The notes beneath the pieces were generated by a model. That model was not told where the DNA came from. It made no database searches and worked only from the letters and a program-made list of their open reading frames with translations. From Stigmatella aurantiaca DW4/3-1 (GTDB taxonomy: Bacteria > Myxococcota > Myxococcia > Myxococcales > Myxococcaceae), in NCBI RefSeq assembly GCF_000165485.1, contig NC_014623.1, forward strand, positions 124,001 through 188,000: 64,000 nt of DNA. Reading direction: 5' to 3'. Shown here one piece after another: positions 8,072 to 20,097 of this stretch; position 1 is the first letter of the stretch, and each line of letters opens with the position of its first letter. Position numbers and translations under genes: made by a program.

Positions 8072-9157
8072 TCAGCGGCCGCGCACGATGCGCTTCCACT
8101 CTTTGAGGAAGCGCAGGCGGGTGAGCGGGTCGAGGTTGGCCAGCAGCTGCGGGCCCACGGAGATGGCGCGCACCTGCCCGGCGGGAGGCGTGGGCACGCC
8201 GGTGTCGCCCAGATCGGTCCTCACCGGGGACATGTCGCGCTGGGCCAGCAGGGTCTGGCCTCGCTTGGACAGCAGGAAGTCCAGGAACAGCTTCGCGGCG
8301 TTGGGGTGGCGGGCCTCCGTGGGGATGAAGGCGATGCGGGAGAGCGTCAGCGTGAAGTCTTCCGGGAAGACGATGCCCACCGATGGGTCCCTCTTCTGCC
8401 GCTGCAAGGCGTAGGAGCCGATCATGTTGTAGACGAGCAGGTGCTCACCGGAGACGAGCCGTTCCAGCATCGCACCGGTGGAGGTGTAGAGCCGGGGCTG
8501 GGTGCCCGCCAGGGCCTCCACGAGATTCCACGTGTCCTGATTGACCTGCACGTCTTGCGAGATGAACAGAAAGCCCACGCCGCTGCGCTCCGGGTCGTAG
8601 CTGGCGGTCTTGCCCCGGTAGAAGGCCTTCTTGGCACGCAGCAGCCGCTCCAGGTCCCCGCGCGTGCGGGGCACGTCCTCGGGGGGCATCAGCCGCTTGT
8701 TGTAGGCGATGACGAGCGGCTCGGCGGTGATGCCATAACCCTCGTTCTTCCACACGGCCCAGTCCGGCAGGTTCGGCTTCTCCGGCGAGGCGTATGCCTG
8801 CGCGTAGCCGTCATGGATGAGCTTGACCTGGAGGTCCATCGCCGAGCTCCAGACGAGGTCCGCCGTGCCCTGTCCGGCTGCCACCTCGGCGATGAAGCGG
8901 CTGTAGAGCTCCGTGGAGTTTTGGTCCGCGTACTCGACGCGCACGCCGGGATAGGTGGCCTCGAACGCGCGGATGAGCGGTGCGGCCTCGCTCGCGTCGG
9001 TGGCGGAGTAGATGCTCAGCGAGCCCTCCTGGCGTGCCGCCGCGATGATGCGCGCGTAGGAGCGGGGGTAGCCGTCGGGTGACGTGGCGGCGGAGTCTTC
9101 GGCCGCGGCGCCTGTCAGCAACACGGCTGCTGTCAGGACGGTCAGGAGTCTTTTCAA
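8072..9157 (-). CDS. fbpA: Iron(III)-type ABC importer periplasmic binding protein
   Basis: A 361-residue secreted solute-binding protein. The start is a TTG at 9155-9157, placed five bases after an AGAGGTC site, and opens a clear signal peptide (KRLLTVLTAAVLLTGAAA). The mature part has the type II binding-protein pattern of the FbpA group: EGSLSIYSATDASEA near the start, VRVEYADQNSTELYSRF and the DLVWSSAMD segment. Substrate is inferred as ferric ion or a ferric chelate by family; no Fur-like box was clear in the short upstream gap. First gene of the three-gene importer operon, 51 bases after the DUF4112 gene on the same strand. Confidence 0.87.
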   Translation of the reverse strand: MKRLLTVLTAAVLLTGAAAEDSAATSPDGYPRSYARIIAAARQEGSLSIYSATDASEAAPLIRAFEATYPGVRVEYADQNSTELYSRFIAEVAAGQGTADLVWSSAMDLQVKLIHDGYAQAYASPEKPNLPDWAVWKNEGYGITAEPLVIAYNKRLMPPEDVPRTRGDLERLLRAKKAFYRGKTASYDPERSGVGFLFISQDVQVNQDTWNLVEALAGTQPRLYTSTGAMLERLVSGEHLLVYNMIGSYALQRQKRDPSVGIVFPEDFTLTLSRIAFIPTEARHPNAAKLFLDFLLSKRGQTLLAQRDMSPVRTDLGDTGVPTPPAGQVRAISVGPQLLANLDPLTRLRFLKEWKRIVRGR

Positions 9158-9208
9158 GGAAGACCTCTGGGGTGCCGGGGTTCTTCACCTTGGAACAGGG
9201 AGGGGGGC

Positions 9209-9700
9209 TCAGGTCTGGCTGACCCACGAGGCGAGAGCGCTCCAGGTCAGCACGGCGAGCGTCATCGCCAGCGCCATCAGGGCCACCAACAGCAACACGA
9301 CACCGAGCACCCATGCCTGGCTGGCGCGCTGGGTGGCGGTGGGCGCCGCCAGGTGGTTTTCGAGCAGCCGCACGTTGCGCACATTGGCCCGCCAGGCCGC
9401 ATCGAAGACGTCGCCCAGGAAGGGCACCGCGCCCACGAGCGCCTCCACCGCCACGTTGCCCACCATGCGCAGCAGCACCTCGCGCGAGGCGCCCAGGCGC
9501 GCCGCCTGCAAGACGATGTAGCTGGAGAGCAAGGCGCCCGCCCAGTCGCCCACGGCTGGGACCAGTCCCAGCACGGCGTCCCACCCGATGCGCAGGCCTC
9601 CGGGCAGCCGGATGGAGGTGTCCAGTTGCCGTGCCAGACGGCGTACCTGCTCGAGCGTGGCGGAATCGGCGGAACTCAGGGGGGCGGGCAGTGGGCTCAT
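9209..9700 (-). CDS. DUF4112 membrane protein
   Basis: A 163-residue protein with the DUF4112 pattern: LDTSIRLPGGLRIGWDAVLG, then GLVPAVGDWAG, then VGAVPFLGDVFDAAWRAN, and a C-terminal hydrophobic helix around residues 130-155. The family has no established function. It is on the same strand as the glycine-zipper peptide gene and the importer, so it could be read with either. There are 125 bases between it and the peptide gene. Confidence 0.85.
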   Translation of the reverse strand: MSPLPAPLSSADSATLEQVRRLARQLDTSIRLPGGLRIGWDAVLGLVPAVGDWAGALLSSYIVLQAARLGASREVLLRMVGNVAVEALVGAVPFLGDVFDAAWRANVRNVRLLENHLAAPTATQRASQAWVLGVVLLLVALMALAMTLAVLTWSALASWVSQT

Positions 9701-9825
9701 TCGCTCGCGCCAGAGGACCCTGCCCGCGCATGCCCGTCAATGTCGGCCCGTGGCCATCATCGGGTACGTCACAGATGGAGATGAGAGGCCCCAGGCCCCA
9801 CAAGGGGAGATGAGAGGCGGGTCTC

Positions 9826-10047
9826 TTACTTCTTGCGCTGGTCTGACTGCGCTCCAGCATGGGCGCCAATGGCCGCTCCCAGCGCCGCGCCAATCGCCGC
9901 GCCTGCGGGGCCCCCCAGCGCACCACCGATGACGGCACCCACCATTCCGCCGAAGCCGCCACCTTGCGCGGCCCCTTCATATTGCTTGGGGACCAAGACG
10001 GAGTTGCGCTGTCGAGCCAACCGCCTGTTCGTGCTTTGGATCTTCAT
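9826..10047 (-). CDS. Small glycine-zipper peptide, translationally coupled to the sigma-54 activator
   Basis: A 73-residue protein. The first 28 residues are basic and polar (MKIQSTNRRLARQRNS...). Residues 29-66 are a run of Gly/Ala with GxxxG spacing (GGMVGAVIGGALGGPAGAAI), a glycine zipper that could form a helical hairpin in a membrane, and the tail is charged (QSDQRKK). Its ATG overlaps the TGA of the upstream activator gene by four bases. The ribosome site is an unusually complete match to the 16S 3' end. It could be a membrane-stress or outer-membrane accessory protein, or a bacteriocin-like peptide (the AAQGG before the Gly-rich part resembles a double-Gly leader site). Function is not established. 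Confidence 0.7.
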   Translation of the reverse strand: MKIQSTNRRLARQRNSVLVPKQYEGAAQGGGFGGMVGAVIGGALGGPAGAAIGAALGAAIGAHAGAQSDQRKK

Positions 10048-11999
10048 TTTCGATCACCTCCTTTCGCTGTTCTGCGCCCGGCCCGCCGGGCCTGGGTCAG
10101 ATCGGTACAGAGTTGCTCAAGTCCATGTTCCCGGATGACCTTGGTGACATGTGCTGTCGAGCGGATCTGGAGCAACTCGCCCGCCCGTTGCTTTACGCCC
10201 TCCGCACGCCGAATGGCTCTCTCGACGACGGGGTGGTTGCGTTTATCGAGCCAGTCACTCGTCCCTGGCACCCGGGTGAAATGCATTTCCTTGGCAGGCC
10301 GGACCGTGAGGGCCGTGACAGGGGGAGGCTCATCGCGGGTGTTTCGCTGAATGGCCTGGGCCACGTGGACAATCAAGGGGACGACCTTCTGGAATTTCAG
10401 GGCCCACTCCAGGAGCGCGGACCGGTCATTGGGCTCGTCAGAGCCGAGCAGTTGCATCAAGACCTGAATGGCCATTCCCAGCAGTGGAGGCCCCTTGACG
10501 TCTTGCAGTTCGGCATTCAGCCGGGAATGGACAGAATCGGTTACGGCTCTGGGGAAGTTGCCTGTGGAAAGCTGCTGGCGTAACTCCGCCAGCAGACTGA
10601 CGGTGCGCAGCTGATCGAGCGCCTTCTCGAGAGCGACAGGCGTCAGGGGAGCCGTGTTTCCTGGCCACAGGAAGGCCAGTTGAACGAATGCAGCCACCAG
10701 CTCATCCACCTCCTGGTTGTTGGTGACGGGAGGGGGTGAAGCGCTGGCCTCCTGGAGAACGGCATCGAGCGCTTCCGGAAAGGTGTCCTGGAGTTCGGAG
10801 GTGTCGCCACTGCTGAGCACCTGGGCCGTGAGGATGATCTGCGAAGCGGTGCCCGCTGGCGGATAAGCCTGCGCGACGAGGATGTCGGGAAGGTGGGCAA
10901 TCCGAATGGGCTCACCTTGCGAGGCAACGGCGGCGTAGCGCATGGCGTCAGCCAGCTCTGCCACGTTGCCCATCCAGTCATACCGGTTCATGAGGGTACG
11001 CACTGGCTCCGTCAATGCGCCGGAGTGCTTCTGCTCCTTCAGGACGTGCTCGGCGATGAGGAGGATATCTCCCGGCCGGTTCCGGAGCGGCGGGAGTTCG
11101 ATATGGCAGGCGCTCAGACGCTGGAGGAGATCCTCTCGGAAGCGCCCCTCGGCCACGGAATGGAAGAGGCTGGCATTCGTCGCGGCAATGAAGCGCGCCT
11201 GGGTGTGATGGGGCTGGGTATCACCGACACTTCGGTACTCACGCTCGCGCAACATGCGCAGCAGCTTGGGTTGGACCTCGCTGGCCAGATCTCCCACCTC
11301 ATCGAGGAAGAGCGTCCCGTTCTCGGCCTCGGCAACCAAGCCGGGCTTGTCCTGAGCGCCGGTGAAAGCGCCCCTCTTGGAGCCAAAGAGTTCGCTCTCG
11401 ATGAGCCCGGCGGGGATCGCCGTGCAGTTGATGGGGACGAAATTCTTTCTCCCGCTCATCACATGAATGGCCTTGGCCAGGGCCCCCTTTCCCGTTCCAG
11501 TTTCTCCCGTGATGAGGACGGACTGCTGGCTTCGAGCGTGTTCCAGGGCCACCTGAAGCTGGCTGAGCAGCTGGATGTCTTGGGTGACGAAGCCATTCAG
11601 CGCCTGCTCGCGCTGCTTGAGCCGCAGGAGCCAGTGGCGGAGGCCCTCCTCGTCGACAGGAAGTTCCACCCCCATCATCTCGCCGGGAAGCTTGCTGACG
11701 TGGCAGCGGCCGTCATGCTCCAGCGCCCTGCGCGCCCACTCCGGGGCAAGGAGGGCCAGCATGGCTTCGAGCCGCTCGGACGAAGCGCGCGCCTGCGCGA
11801 CGCGGTCCACGGGGGTTCCCGTGAGGCGCGCAAACACCTCGATGCTCTCGGTGGACGGACTGGATCCCTGGAACAGGGCCCGGGTCGTCTCTCCCCAGGC
11901 CCGCGACCACGCGCGGTACTGATGGACGGGCAGGCGCGCGAGCAACACTTCTTCTGGCAGGACTCGAAGGTTCACGCAGTCCCGTTTAGCGCGAACCAT
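10044..11999 (-). CDS. Sigma-54-dependent activator with atypical flanking domains and no recognisable HTH
   Basis: A 651-residue protein with a full AAA+ activator core at about residues 140-365. Visible are Walker A (GETGTGKG, 165-172), the sigma-54-contacting GAFTGA loop (210-215) and Walker B (GTLFLDE, 228-234). The sensor-II region, normally GNxREL, reads GNVAEL, so the usual Arg is replaced by Ala. The N-terminal 130 residues are not a receiver, GAF, PAS or FHA domain. The C-terminal 270 residues are helical with no Fis-type helix-turn-helix that I can recognise. It may act from solution or bind DNA through a novel basic tail (QARRAGRRTAKGGDRK). The downstream gene for a glycine-zipper peptide overlaps it. 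Confidence 0.82.
   Translation of the reverse strand: MVRAKRDCVNLRVLPEEVLLARLPVHQYRAWSRAWGETTRALFQGSSPSTESIEVFARLTGTPVDRVAQARASSERLEAMLALLAPEWARRALEHDGRCHVSKLPGEMMGVELPVDEEGLRHWLLRLKQREQALNGFVTQDIQLLSQLQVALEHARSQQSVLITGETGTGKGALAKAIHVMSGRKNFVPINCTAIPAGLIESELFGSKRGAFTGAQDKPGLVAEAENGTLFLDEVGDLASEVQPKLLRMLREREYRSVGDTQPHHTQARFIAATNASLFHSVAEGRFREDLLQRLSACHIELPPLRNRPGDILLIAEHVLKEQKHSGALTEPVRTLMNRYDWMGNVAELADAMRYAAVASQGEPIRIAHLPDILVAQAYPPAGTASQIILTAQVLSSGDTSELQDTFPEALDAVLQEASASPPPVTNNQEVDELVAAFVQLAFLWPGNTAPLTPVALEKALDQLRTVSLLAELRQQLSTGNFPRAVTDSVHSRLNAELQDVKGPPLLGMAIQVLMQLLGSDEPNDRSALLEWALKFQKVVPLIVHVAQAIQRNTRDEPPPVTALTVRPAKEMHFTRVPGTSDWLDKRNHPVVERAIRRAEGVKQRAGELLQIRSTAHVTKVIREHGLEQLCTDLTQARRAGRRTAKGGDRK
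10052..10064 (-). promoter_or_regulatory. Extended Shine-Dalgarno site for the glycine-zipper peptide
   Basis: On the minus strand the sequence AAAGGAGGTGATC is complementary over 13 bases to the usual bacterial 16S rRNA 3' end. It lies nine bases from the ATG, counted from GGAGG, inside the last codons of the activator gene. This predicts much stronger translation of the peptide than of the activator. Confidence 0.7.
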
Positions 12000-12070
12000 G
12001 CCAAGTGCCAGAAGCTTGAGAATTCAGGTACTTGGGTAGCACGAGCGCCTGAGAAGCGCGCCTTGAAACC

Positions 12071-12106
12071 CCAGAGCCAGCTCCAGAGCCAGCTCCAGAG
12101 CCAGCT
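12071..12106 (+). repeat. Three exact copies of a 12-base tandem repeat
   Basis: The unit CCAGAGCCAGCT occurs three times head to tail in the gap between the sigma-54 activator and the acetyltransferase gene. It is 72 bases upstream of the activator start and could be a small simple-sequence expansion or a binding array. Confidence 0.8.
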
Positions 12107-12202
12107 CAGCCCACCTCGGCGATCCGCGGGGTCGATCGATGCATCGCGCCGGGCCGCGATGACCCCTGAGCGCTGTCCATGTGGAGGGGTATCTTCGTCC
12201 CC

Positions 12203-12778
12203 ATGACGAACCTCTACCGTGCGGACACGGTGCGGGATGACGCCGACCTCGAGCAAATCCTGGCGCTTCAGCGGAAGAACCTGAGCCTGGCGATCTCGCC
12301 AGATGAGGCAGTTTCCCAGGGGTTCGTGACGGTGGAGCACGACCTGGACACGCTGAAGCAGATGCATGCCCTGGGACCCAGCATCGCCGTGCGGGACGGG
12401 GAGGCGCTCGTGGCGTACGCCCTCACGATGCTCCGCGAGTGCCGGGCCCTGTGCCCCATCCTGGAGCCCATGTTCCAGCTCTGCGAGACGCTGGAGTACC
12501 AGGGCAGGCCGCTGACGGACTTCCGCTTCTATGTGATGGGGCAGGTCTGCATCGACAAGGCCCACCGGGGGCAGGGCTTGTTCGACATGCTCTACCAGAA
12601 GCACCGCGAGCTCTATCGGCCGCGCTTCGACGTCCTCCTCACGGAGGTGGCCACCCGCAATCGCCGCTCGCTGCGCGCGCACGAGCGCGTGGGGTTCCAG
12701 ACGCTGCACACCTACCGGGACGCGGTGGATGAGTGGGCGCTCATCCTCTGGGATTGGCGGGAGCCTTCCTCAGCTTGA
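12203..12778 (+). CDS. GNAT-family N-acetyltransferase
   Basis: A 191-residue acetyl-CoA-dependent transferase. The acetyl-CoA pyrophosphate loop is visible as DKAHRGQGLFDMLYQ (motif A, around residue 120), and ATRNRRSLRAHERVGF matches motif B with its Asn and the common GF ending. The substrate is unknown. I chose the ATG at 12203 since the fold begins there; an ATG at 12179 would add eight residues but overlaps the GGAGGGG site. The 3' end overlaps the convergent membrane protein gene by 38 bases. Confidence 0.83.
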   Translation: MTNLYRADTVRDDADLEQILALQRKNLSLAISPDEAVSQGFVTVEHDLDTLKQMHALGPSIAVRDGEALVAYALTMLRECRALCPILEPMFQLCETLEYQGRPLTDFRFYVMGQVCIDKAHRGQGLFDMLYQKHRELYRPRFDVLLTEVATRNRRSLRAHERVGFQTLHTYRDAVDEWALILWDWREPSSA

Positions 12779-13322
12779 GCGCCAGCCACAGGCTCAGCCC
12801 GAGCAGCCCCACGCCCACCGCCGAGAAGGCGCTGCCCACCCGCAGCGGTGAGCGCCGGTGGTCGTGGAAGAGGATCAGGCTTCGGCCCTGGGTGGCCAGG
12901 GGGTTGGCGCGGTAGCGGTTGAGCACCTTCACCGTGCGCTCGGCCTCGGCCTCGCTGTCCAGCCAGCGGTAGCTGAGCGGGAATTTGCCTCGCACCGTCT
13001 CCAGCACCGGCCGGTAGAGGGGCTCGGCGCCTGCCCGGCTGCTGCGGTTGCGGTCCACGAAGGCCCTCTGGATGTCCGCCACCGGGAAGAGCTCCACCCG
13101 CTCCTTCGTCAGCAGGCTGAGGTGGAAGAGCTGGCATCCGCCCGGATCACAGTGCAACTCCACGCGCGCCTTCAGGAAGAACATCATTCCCCCGAAGACG
13201 AGGAACGGCACGGCCAGCATCAGGAAGGCCACGGCGCTGATGCGCAACGACCGGGGGCGGTAGGCGGGGAGGTCGTCCGAGGCAATCCCCTGGGAGGCGG
13301 AGTCGGTCACGGCCCCTGTCAT
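12741..13322 (-). CDS. Two-helix membrane protein of unknown function
   Basis: A 193-residue protein with a cytoplasmic N-terminus, one hydrophobic helix at about residues 30-55 (AVAFLMLAVPFLVFGGMMFF), a soluble middle part of about 100 residues and a second helix near the end (VGVGLLGLSLWLALKL). The middle part resembles the small membrane-anchored PH-like domains of unknown proteins, with a lone CDPGGC pair. An upstream Met would extend it by 21 residues without changing this view. It converges with, and overlaps, the acetyltransferase gene. Confidence 0.6.
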   Translation of the reverse strand: MTGAVTDSASQGIASDDLPAYRPRSLRISAVAFLMLAVPFLVFGGMMFFLKARVELHCDPGGCQLFHLSLLTKERVELFPVADIQRAFVDRNRSSRAGAEPLYRPVLETVRGKFPLSYRWLDSEAEAERTVKVLNRYRANPLATQGRSLILFHDHRRSPLRVGSAFSAVGVGLLGLSLWLALKLRKAPANPRG

Positions 13323-13539
13323 AAACCCCGCCGCCCGCTCCGGCACCTGGAATCCATGGGGCTGGCAACGTTGACCTTCCGGCACCTGGGCGCCCTCGAC
13401 TGTTCACCCTCGGGCCTCCTCCGGCCCGAAGCCCAGCGCCTGGCAGGAGGGTAGGGCATTTAGGGGCTCCAGGCTTCCCTCCATCCCAGGTCGGACGCAG
13501 CCTTGGAGAGAGCGCTGGCCGTTCTGGAGGTTTGCCTGC

Positions 13540-14625
13540 ATGAAGGCTGTGGCCGTCTTCCCGAAATCCCGTGAGGTGCGCGTCATCGACGTTCCCGAGC
13601 CTCGCTTGCGCGCTCCCACCGGGGTGAGGGTGCGCACGCTGGAGGTGGGCGTGTGCGGCACGGACCAGGAGATCGCCGAGTTCCGGCACGGGGCCCCTCC
13701 CGAGGGCGAGGACTTCCTCATCGTGGGCCACGAGGCGCTGGGCGAGGTGGTGGAGGTGGGCGCGCAGGTGAAGGGCTTGAAACCTGGGGATCTGGTGGTG
13801 CCGCGCGTTCGGCGGCCCTGTCCCCACGAGGCGTGTCCCGCGTGCCGCAGCGGAAACCCGGACTTCTGCGTGACGGGGGACTACCTGGAGCGCGGCATCC
13901 AGAAGGCCCATGGCTTCTGCGTGGAGTTCTTCGTGGAGGAGGAGGCGTCCTTGCACCCGGTGCCCTCCTCGCTGCGGGGGGTGGCGGTGCTCACCGAGCC
14001 CCTCACCATCGCGGAGAAGGCGCTGCGGGAGCTGGACACGTTGAAGCGTCGGCTGCCGTGGAAGGGGAAGCCGGGGCAGGCGGTCGTGCTGGGCGCGGGG
14101 CCAGTGGGCTTGCTGGGCGCCATGGCGTTCCTGCGCGCGGGCCATGCCACCACGGTGTACTCGCGCTCGCCGAAGCCCAATCCCAAGGCGGCGGTGGCCG
14201 AGGCGGTGGGGGCCCCTTACCTCTCCTCGAAGGAGGTCCCGGCGGAGGCGCTGGCCCGGCGCCTGGGCGCCGTGGACGTGGTGTACGAGGCCTCGGGCGC
14301 CGCGAAGGCGGGCTTCGAGGTGTTGAAGGTGCTCGGGCCCAACGGGGTGTTCATCTTCACCGGGGTGCCCGGGCGCAAGGAGCCGCTGGAGCTGGAGGGC
14401 GCGGCGCTGCTCAAGCAACTGGTGCTGAAGAACCAGCTGGTGCTGGGCACGGTGAATGCCTCGGCGGGGGACTTCCAGGCCGCCCTGGAGGACCTGGGGC
14501 ACTTCCAGAAGCGCTGGCCCGGCCAGTTGGAGGCCCTTCTCACCGAGCGCCATCCCCCCGAGGCGTTCCACGAGGTGGTGACCGGCAAGGCCGGTGGCAT
14601 CAAGCACCTCATCCGCTTTGCCTGA
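13540..14625 (+). CDS. gdh: Glucose 1-dehydrogenase, zinc-dependent medium-chain type
   Basis: A 361-residue oxidoreductase expected to oxidise glucose to gluconolactone with NAD(P). The catalytic zinc site is visible (GVCGTDQE, then GHEALGEVV), followed by the structural-zinc Cys cluster ([20 protein letters not shown]), a Rossmann loop ([11 protein letters not shown]) and the family's C-terminal pattern GGIKHLIRF. This pattern matches the archaeal-type glucose dehydrogenases. It lies 14 bases before a glucoamylase-type gene, so the pair could free glucose from a polymer and then oxidise it. Alternative substrates such as galactose are possible. Confidence 0.85.
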   Translation: MKAVAVFPKSREVRVIDVPEPRLRAPTGVRVRTLEVGVCGTDQEIAEFRHGAPPEGEDFLIVGHEALGEVVEVGAQVKGLKPGDLVVPRVRRPCPHEACPACRSGNPDFCVTGDYLERGIQKAHGFCVEFFVEEEASLHPVPSSLRGVAVLTEPLTIAEKALRELDTLKRRLPWKGKPGQAVVLGAGPVGLLGAMAFLRAGHATTVYSRSPKPNPKAAVAEAVGAPYLSSKEVPAEALARRLGAVDVVYEASGAAKAGFEVLKVLGPNGVFIFTGVPGRKEPLELEGAALLKQLVLKNQLVLGTVNASAGDFQAALEDLGHFQKRWPGQLEALLTERHPPEAFHEVVTGKAGGIKHLIRFA

Positions 14626-16506
14626 GAGGAGCCAGCCCATTGACTTCGGACATGAAGGACCCTGCCAAGGGCCCCCCCCAGCGTTCCCCGTCCAAGGGCC
14701 CTTGTGGGCCGATGGCCCAGGGGGGCTCGGTGCGCATCGAGGACCACGGGGTCATCGGCGATCTGCGCACGGTGGCGTTGGTGGGCTCGGATGGGACGTT
14801 GGATTGGCTGTGCTACCCGTATTTCGACAGCCCGAGCGTCTTCGCGGCGCTGCTGGATCCGGAGCGGGGAGGCCACTTCCGCATCGCCCCCGCGAGGGAA
14901 GGGGCCACGTGCAAGCAATTCTACTGGCCGGACACGAACGTGCTGGTGACGCGCTTCTACTCGCCGGAAGGGGTGGGCGAGCTCGTCGACTTCATGCCCG
15001 TGGTGGAGAACGGCAATGAGCACGCGCGCGAGGTGGTGCGCCGGGTGCGTGTGGTGCGGGGCCACATGTCGTTTCAGATGGAGTGCTTCCCGGCGTTCAA
15101 CTACGGCCGGACGCCGCACACCACGCGCCTGGTGCCTGGCGGGGTGAACTTCGTCTCGGAGCCGTTGAACCTGACGCTGGCCTCCCGGGTGAAGCTGGAG
15201 GAGGGGGAGCGGGGCGTGTCGTCTCGCTTCGAGCTGCGCGAGGGCGAATCGGCGGTGTTCAGCTTGCGCGAGGGCGCTCCCAAGGAGTGCACGCACATGG
15301 TGCACGGCCACCAGTCCTCCGAGGCGCTCTTCCGCAAGACGGTGCGGTGGTGGCGCCAGTGGCTGTCGAAGTGCTCGTACAAGGGGCGGTGGCGCGAGGT
15401 GGTGGAGCGCTCGGCGCTGGCCCTCAAGCTGCTCACCTTCGCGCCGACGGGCGCCATCGTGGCGGCCCCCACGTGCAGCCTGCCCGAGTCTCCCGGTGGG
15501 GAGCGCAACTGGGATTACCGCTATGTATGGCTGCGGGATGCGGCCTTCACCGTCTATGCCTTCCTGCGCGTGGGCTTCAAGGAAGAGGCGGGCGCCTTCA
15601 TGCGCTGGTTGGAGGAGCGCTGCGCGGAGCACCGCGAGGGCGCACCGCTGAACATCATGTATTCCATTGATGGCAGCGACGTGCCCCAGGAGCAGGTGCT
15701 CGAGCACTTCTCCGGCTATGGGGGGGCGCGGCCGGTGCGCATTGGCAACGCCGCGGCCGCCCAGCTCCAGCTCGACATCTACGGGGAGCTGATGGACTCG
15801 GTGTACCTGTACAACAAGTATGGGGCACCCATCAGCTATGACTTCTGGCGGCACCTGCGGCGGATGGTCGACTGGGTGTGTGACCACTGGCAGCAGGCGG
15901 ACGAGGGCATCTGGGAGGTGCGCGCGGGGCGCCGGCACTTCGTCTACTCGAAATTGATGTGCTGGGTGGCGGTGGACCGGGCCATCCGGCTGGCGGACAA
16001 GCGCAGCTTCCCCGCGGACCGGGCCCGCTGGCTGCAAGTGCGCGACACCATCTTCGAGGAGATCATGCAGAAGGGCTGGTGTCAGGACCGCAAGGCCTTC
16101 ATCCAGGCGTATGGGCAGGATGCGCTGGATGCGGCGAACCTGCTGATGCCGCTGGTCTTCTTCCTGTCGCCCGTGGATCCGCGAATGCTCAGCACCCTGG
16201 AGGCCATGCGCCGCACCCCCGCGGAGGGAGGCCTGGTGTCGGATGGGCTGGTGTTCCGCTACGACGTGGATGCGACGCTGGATGGGATTGCCGGCAGCGA
16301 GGGCACCTTCAACCTGTGCAGCTTCTGGCTGGTCGAAGCGATGACGCGGGCGAGCGTGGCCAAGCCCGAGTACCTGGAGGAGGCGCGGCTGACGTTCGAG
16401 CGGATGCTGGGCTACGCCAACCACCTGGGGCTGTACGGGGAGCAGACGGGGCTGTCGGGCGAGGCGCTGGGCAACTTCCCCCAGGCGCTCACCCACCTGT
16501 CGCTGA

Positions 16507-18699
<2,193 letters not shown>

Positions 18700-18931
18700 T
18701 ACCCCCCCCGAGCGTGAATCCGGCCCCGCCCTGTGACGCTCGCCCCCAAGGATCGCGCTTCCATCGAAGGCCGCTGGGTGTGGCGACGTCCCAGGGATGG
18801 TAGCCGTGAAGAGGTGTAGGTGGAAACCCTCTTCTTCTCATGAACTGAGGAAACTCCCGGGAAAGCTGTCGGAGAAAGGACAGTCAACGGCTGCGGGAAC
18901 GAGCGGAGTACACTAGAGGTCCCCCTCGACC

Positions 18932-20083
18932 ATGCCTGCCTTCAAGCCTGCTTTCTTCGAGTTCGCCGTCCGAGCCGACGCCGCTTGGGACGCATGGAGC
19001 CGCCGGGTCCGGCGCCGGTTGAAGCTGGCCCGGCCGCCCCGCATTCTGCCCTACCGGGGGTATGGCACGCCCGAGCGGGTGCTCATCCAGGCCCGGGTGC
19101 TGGAGGACCGGGACGTGCGGCCCTCCCACCTGCGGCGCACGCTGGTGGGGAGCGCCATTGCCTCGTATCAGCGGTATGCGACACGGGAGCTGGGGGGCGC
19201 GCACGTGGCGGTGCACTGGGAGGACAAGCGCTGGGAGGGCACCACGGACGAGGAGGGTTTTCTGACCCTGTGGGTCGCGCCCCCGGCGGGGGTGCTCCCG
19301 GGGTGGAACTTCGTGAAGCTGGAGCTGCTCGCGCCGGAGCCGGAGGGGGTGGCCACGGTGTCCGCGCCGGTGCTGGTGGCGGGCGCCGAGGCGGAGCTGG
19401 GCGTCATCAGCGACATTGATGACACCGTCATCGTCACGGGGGTGACGAACCCCTTGAAGCGGGCCTGGACGTTGTTCCTGACGGAGCACCGCACGCGCCT
19501 GCCTTTCGAGGGCGTGGATGCGTTCTACAAGGCGTTGCACGATGGCAGCCAGGGACAGGAGACGAACCCCATCTTCTATGTCTCCAGCAGCCCGTGGAAC
19601 CTGTACGAGCACCTGGACGAGTTCCTCTCGCTGCACCGGATTCCGGCGGGCCCGTTGTTGCTCCGGGACTGGGGGCTGTCGCGCCAAGGCTTCGCGCCGG
19701 GGGGAGGGCACGGGCACAAGCTGGACAAGATTCGGGGGGTGATGGGCACGCTGGAGACGCTGCCCTTCATCTTGATTGGCGACAGTGGGCAGGAGGACGC
19801 GGAGCACTACCGGACCATCGTCCGCGAGTTCCCAGGGCGTGTGCGCTGCGTGTACATCCGCAACGTGCCCACGAAGGAGCAGCGGGCCGTGGAGCTGGCG
19901 CGCATCGCCGAGGAGGTGCGTCAGGCGGGCAGCCAGATGGTGGTGGTGGACGACACGGTGACGGCCGCGCGGCATGCGGCGAAGGCCGGGTGGATTCGCT
20001 GGGAAGAAGTGCCCCGGGTGGAGGAGCACCAGCGTGAGGACGCGGACGCCCGCACGGTGCTGGACGCCCTCGACCGGGAGTAA
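18932..20083 (+). CDS. App1-type phosphatase (DUF2183, phosphatidate phosphatase-like)
   Basis: A 383-residue HAD-superfamily protein. The catalytic DxDxT motif is clear in GVISDIDDTVIVTGVT near residue 165. It is followed by a Ser motif (YVSSSPWNLYEHL), a GHGHKLDKI segment and an IGDSGQEDAEHY acid motif. In fungi the App1 family dephosphorylates phosphatidic acid; bacterial substrates are not settled. No signal peptide is seen. An upstream TACACT at about 18908 could be a -10 element. Confidence 0.85.
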   Translation: MPAFKPAFFEFAVRADAAWDAWSRRVRRRLKLARPPRILPYRGYGTPERVLIQARVLEDRDVRPSHLRRTLVGSAIASYQRYATRELGGAHVAVHWEDKRWEGTTDEEGFLTLWVAPPAGVLPGWNFVKLELLAPEPEGVATVSAPVLVAGAEAELGVISDIDDTVIVTGVTNPLKRAWTLFLTEHRTRLPFEGVDAFYKALHDGSQGQETNPIFYVSSSPWNLYEHLDEFLSLHRIPAGPLLLRDWGLSRQGFAPGGGHGHKLDKIRGVMGTLETLPFILIGDSGQEDAEHYRTIVREFPGRVRCVYIRNVPTKEQRAVELARIAEEVRQAGSQMVVVDDTVTAARHAAKAGWIRWEEVPRVEEHQREDADARTVLDALDRE

Positions 20084-20097
20084 GGGGCCCGGCCCCT

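Noticed and set aside
8072-9157. Fur box upstream of the importer operon
   Set aside because: The short upstream gap has no convincing 19-base palindrome, so iron regulation was not claimed.
9826-10047. The glycine-zipper gene as a confirmed bacteriocin precursor
   Set aside because: A double-Gly-like site is present, but no processing, immunity or export gene is adjacent.
11990-12025. TGGCAC on the minus strand as a sigma-54 promoter for the activator gene
   Set aside because: The -12 TTGC element is not at the right spacing, and the match runs into the start codon.
13653-14639. Extension of the GH15 frame upstream into the glucose dehydrogenase gene
   Set aside because: It overlaps a clear enzyme gene in another frame, the extra residues are Gly/Arg-rich, and a good TTG start with AGGAG exists at 14640.
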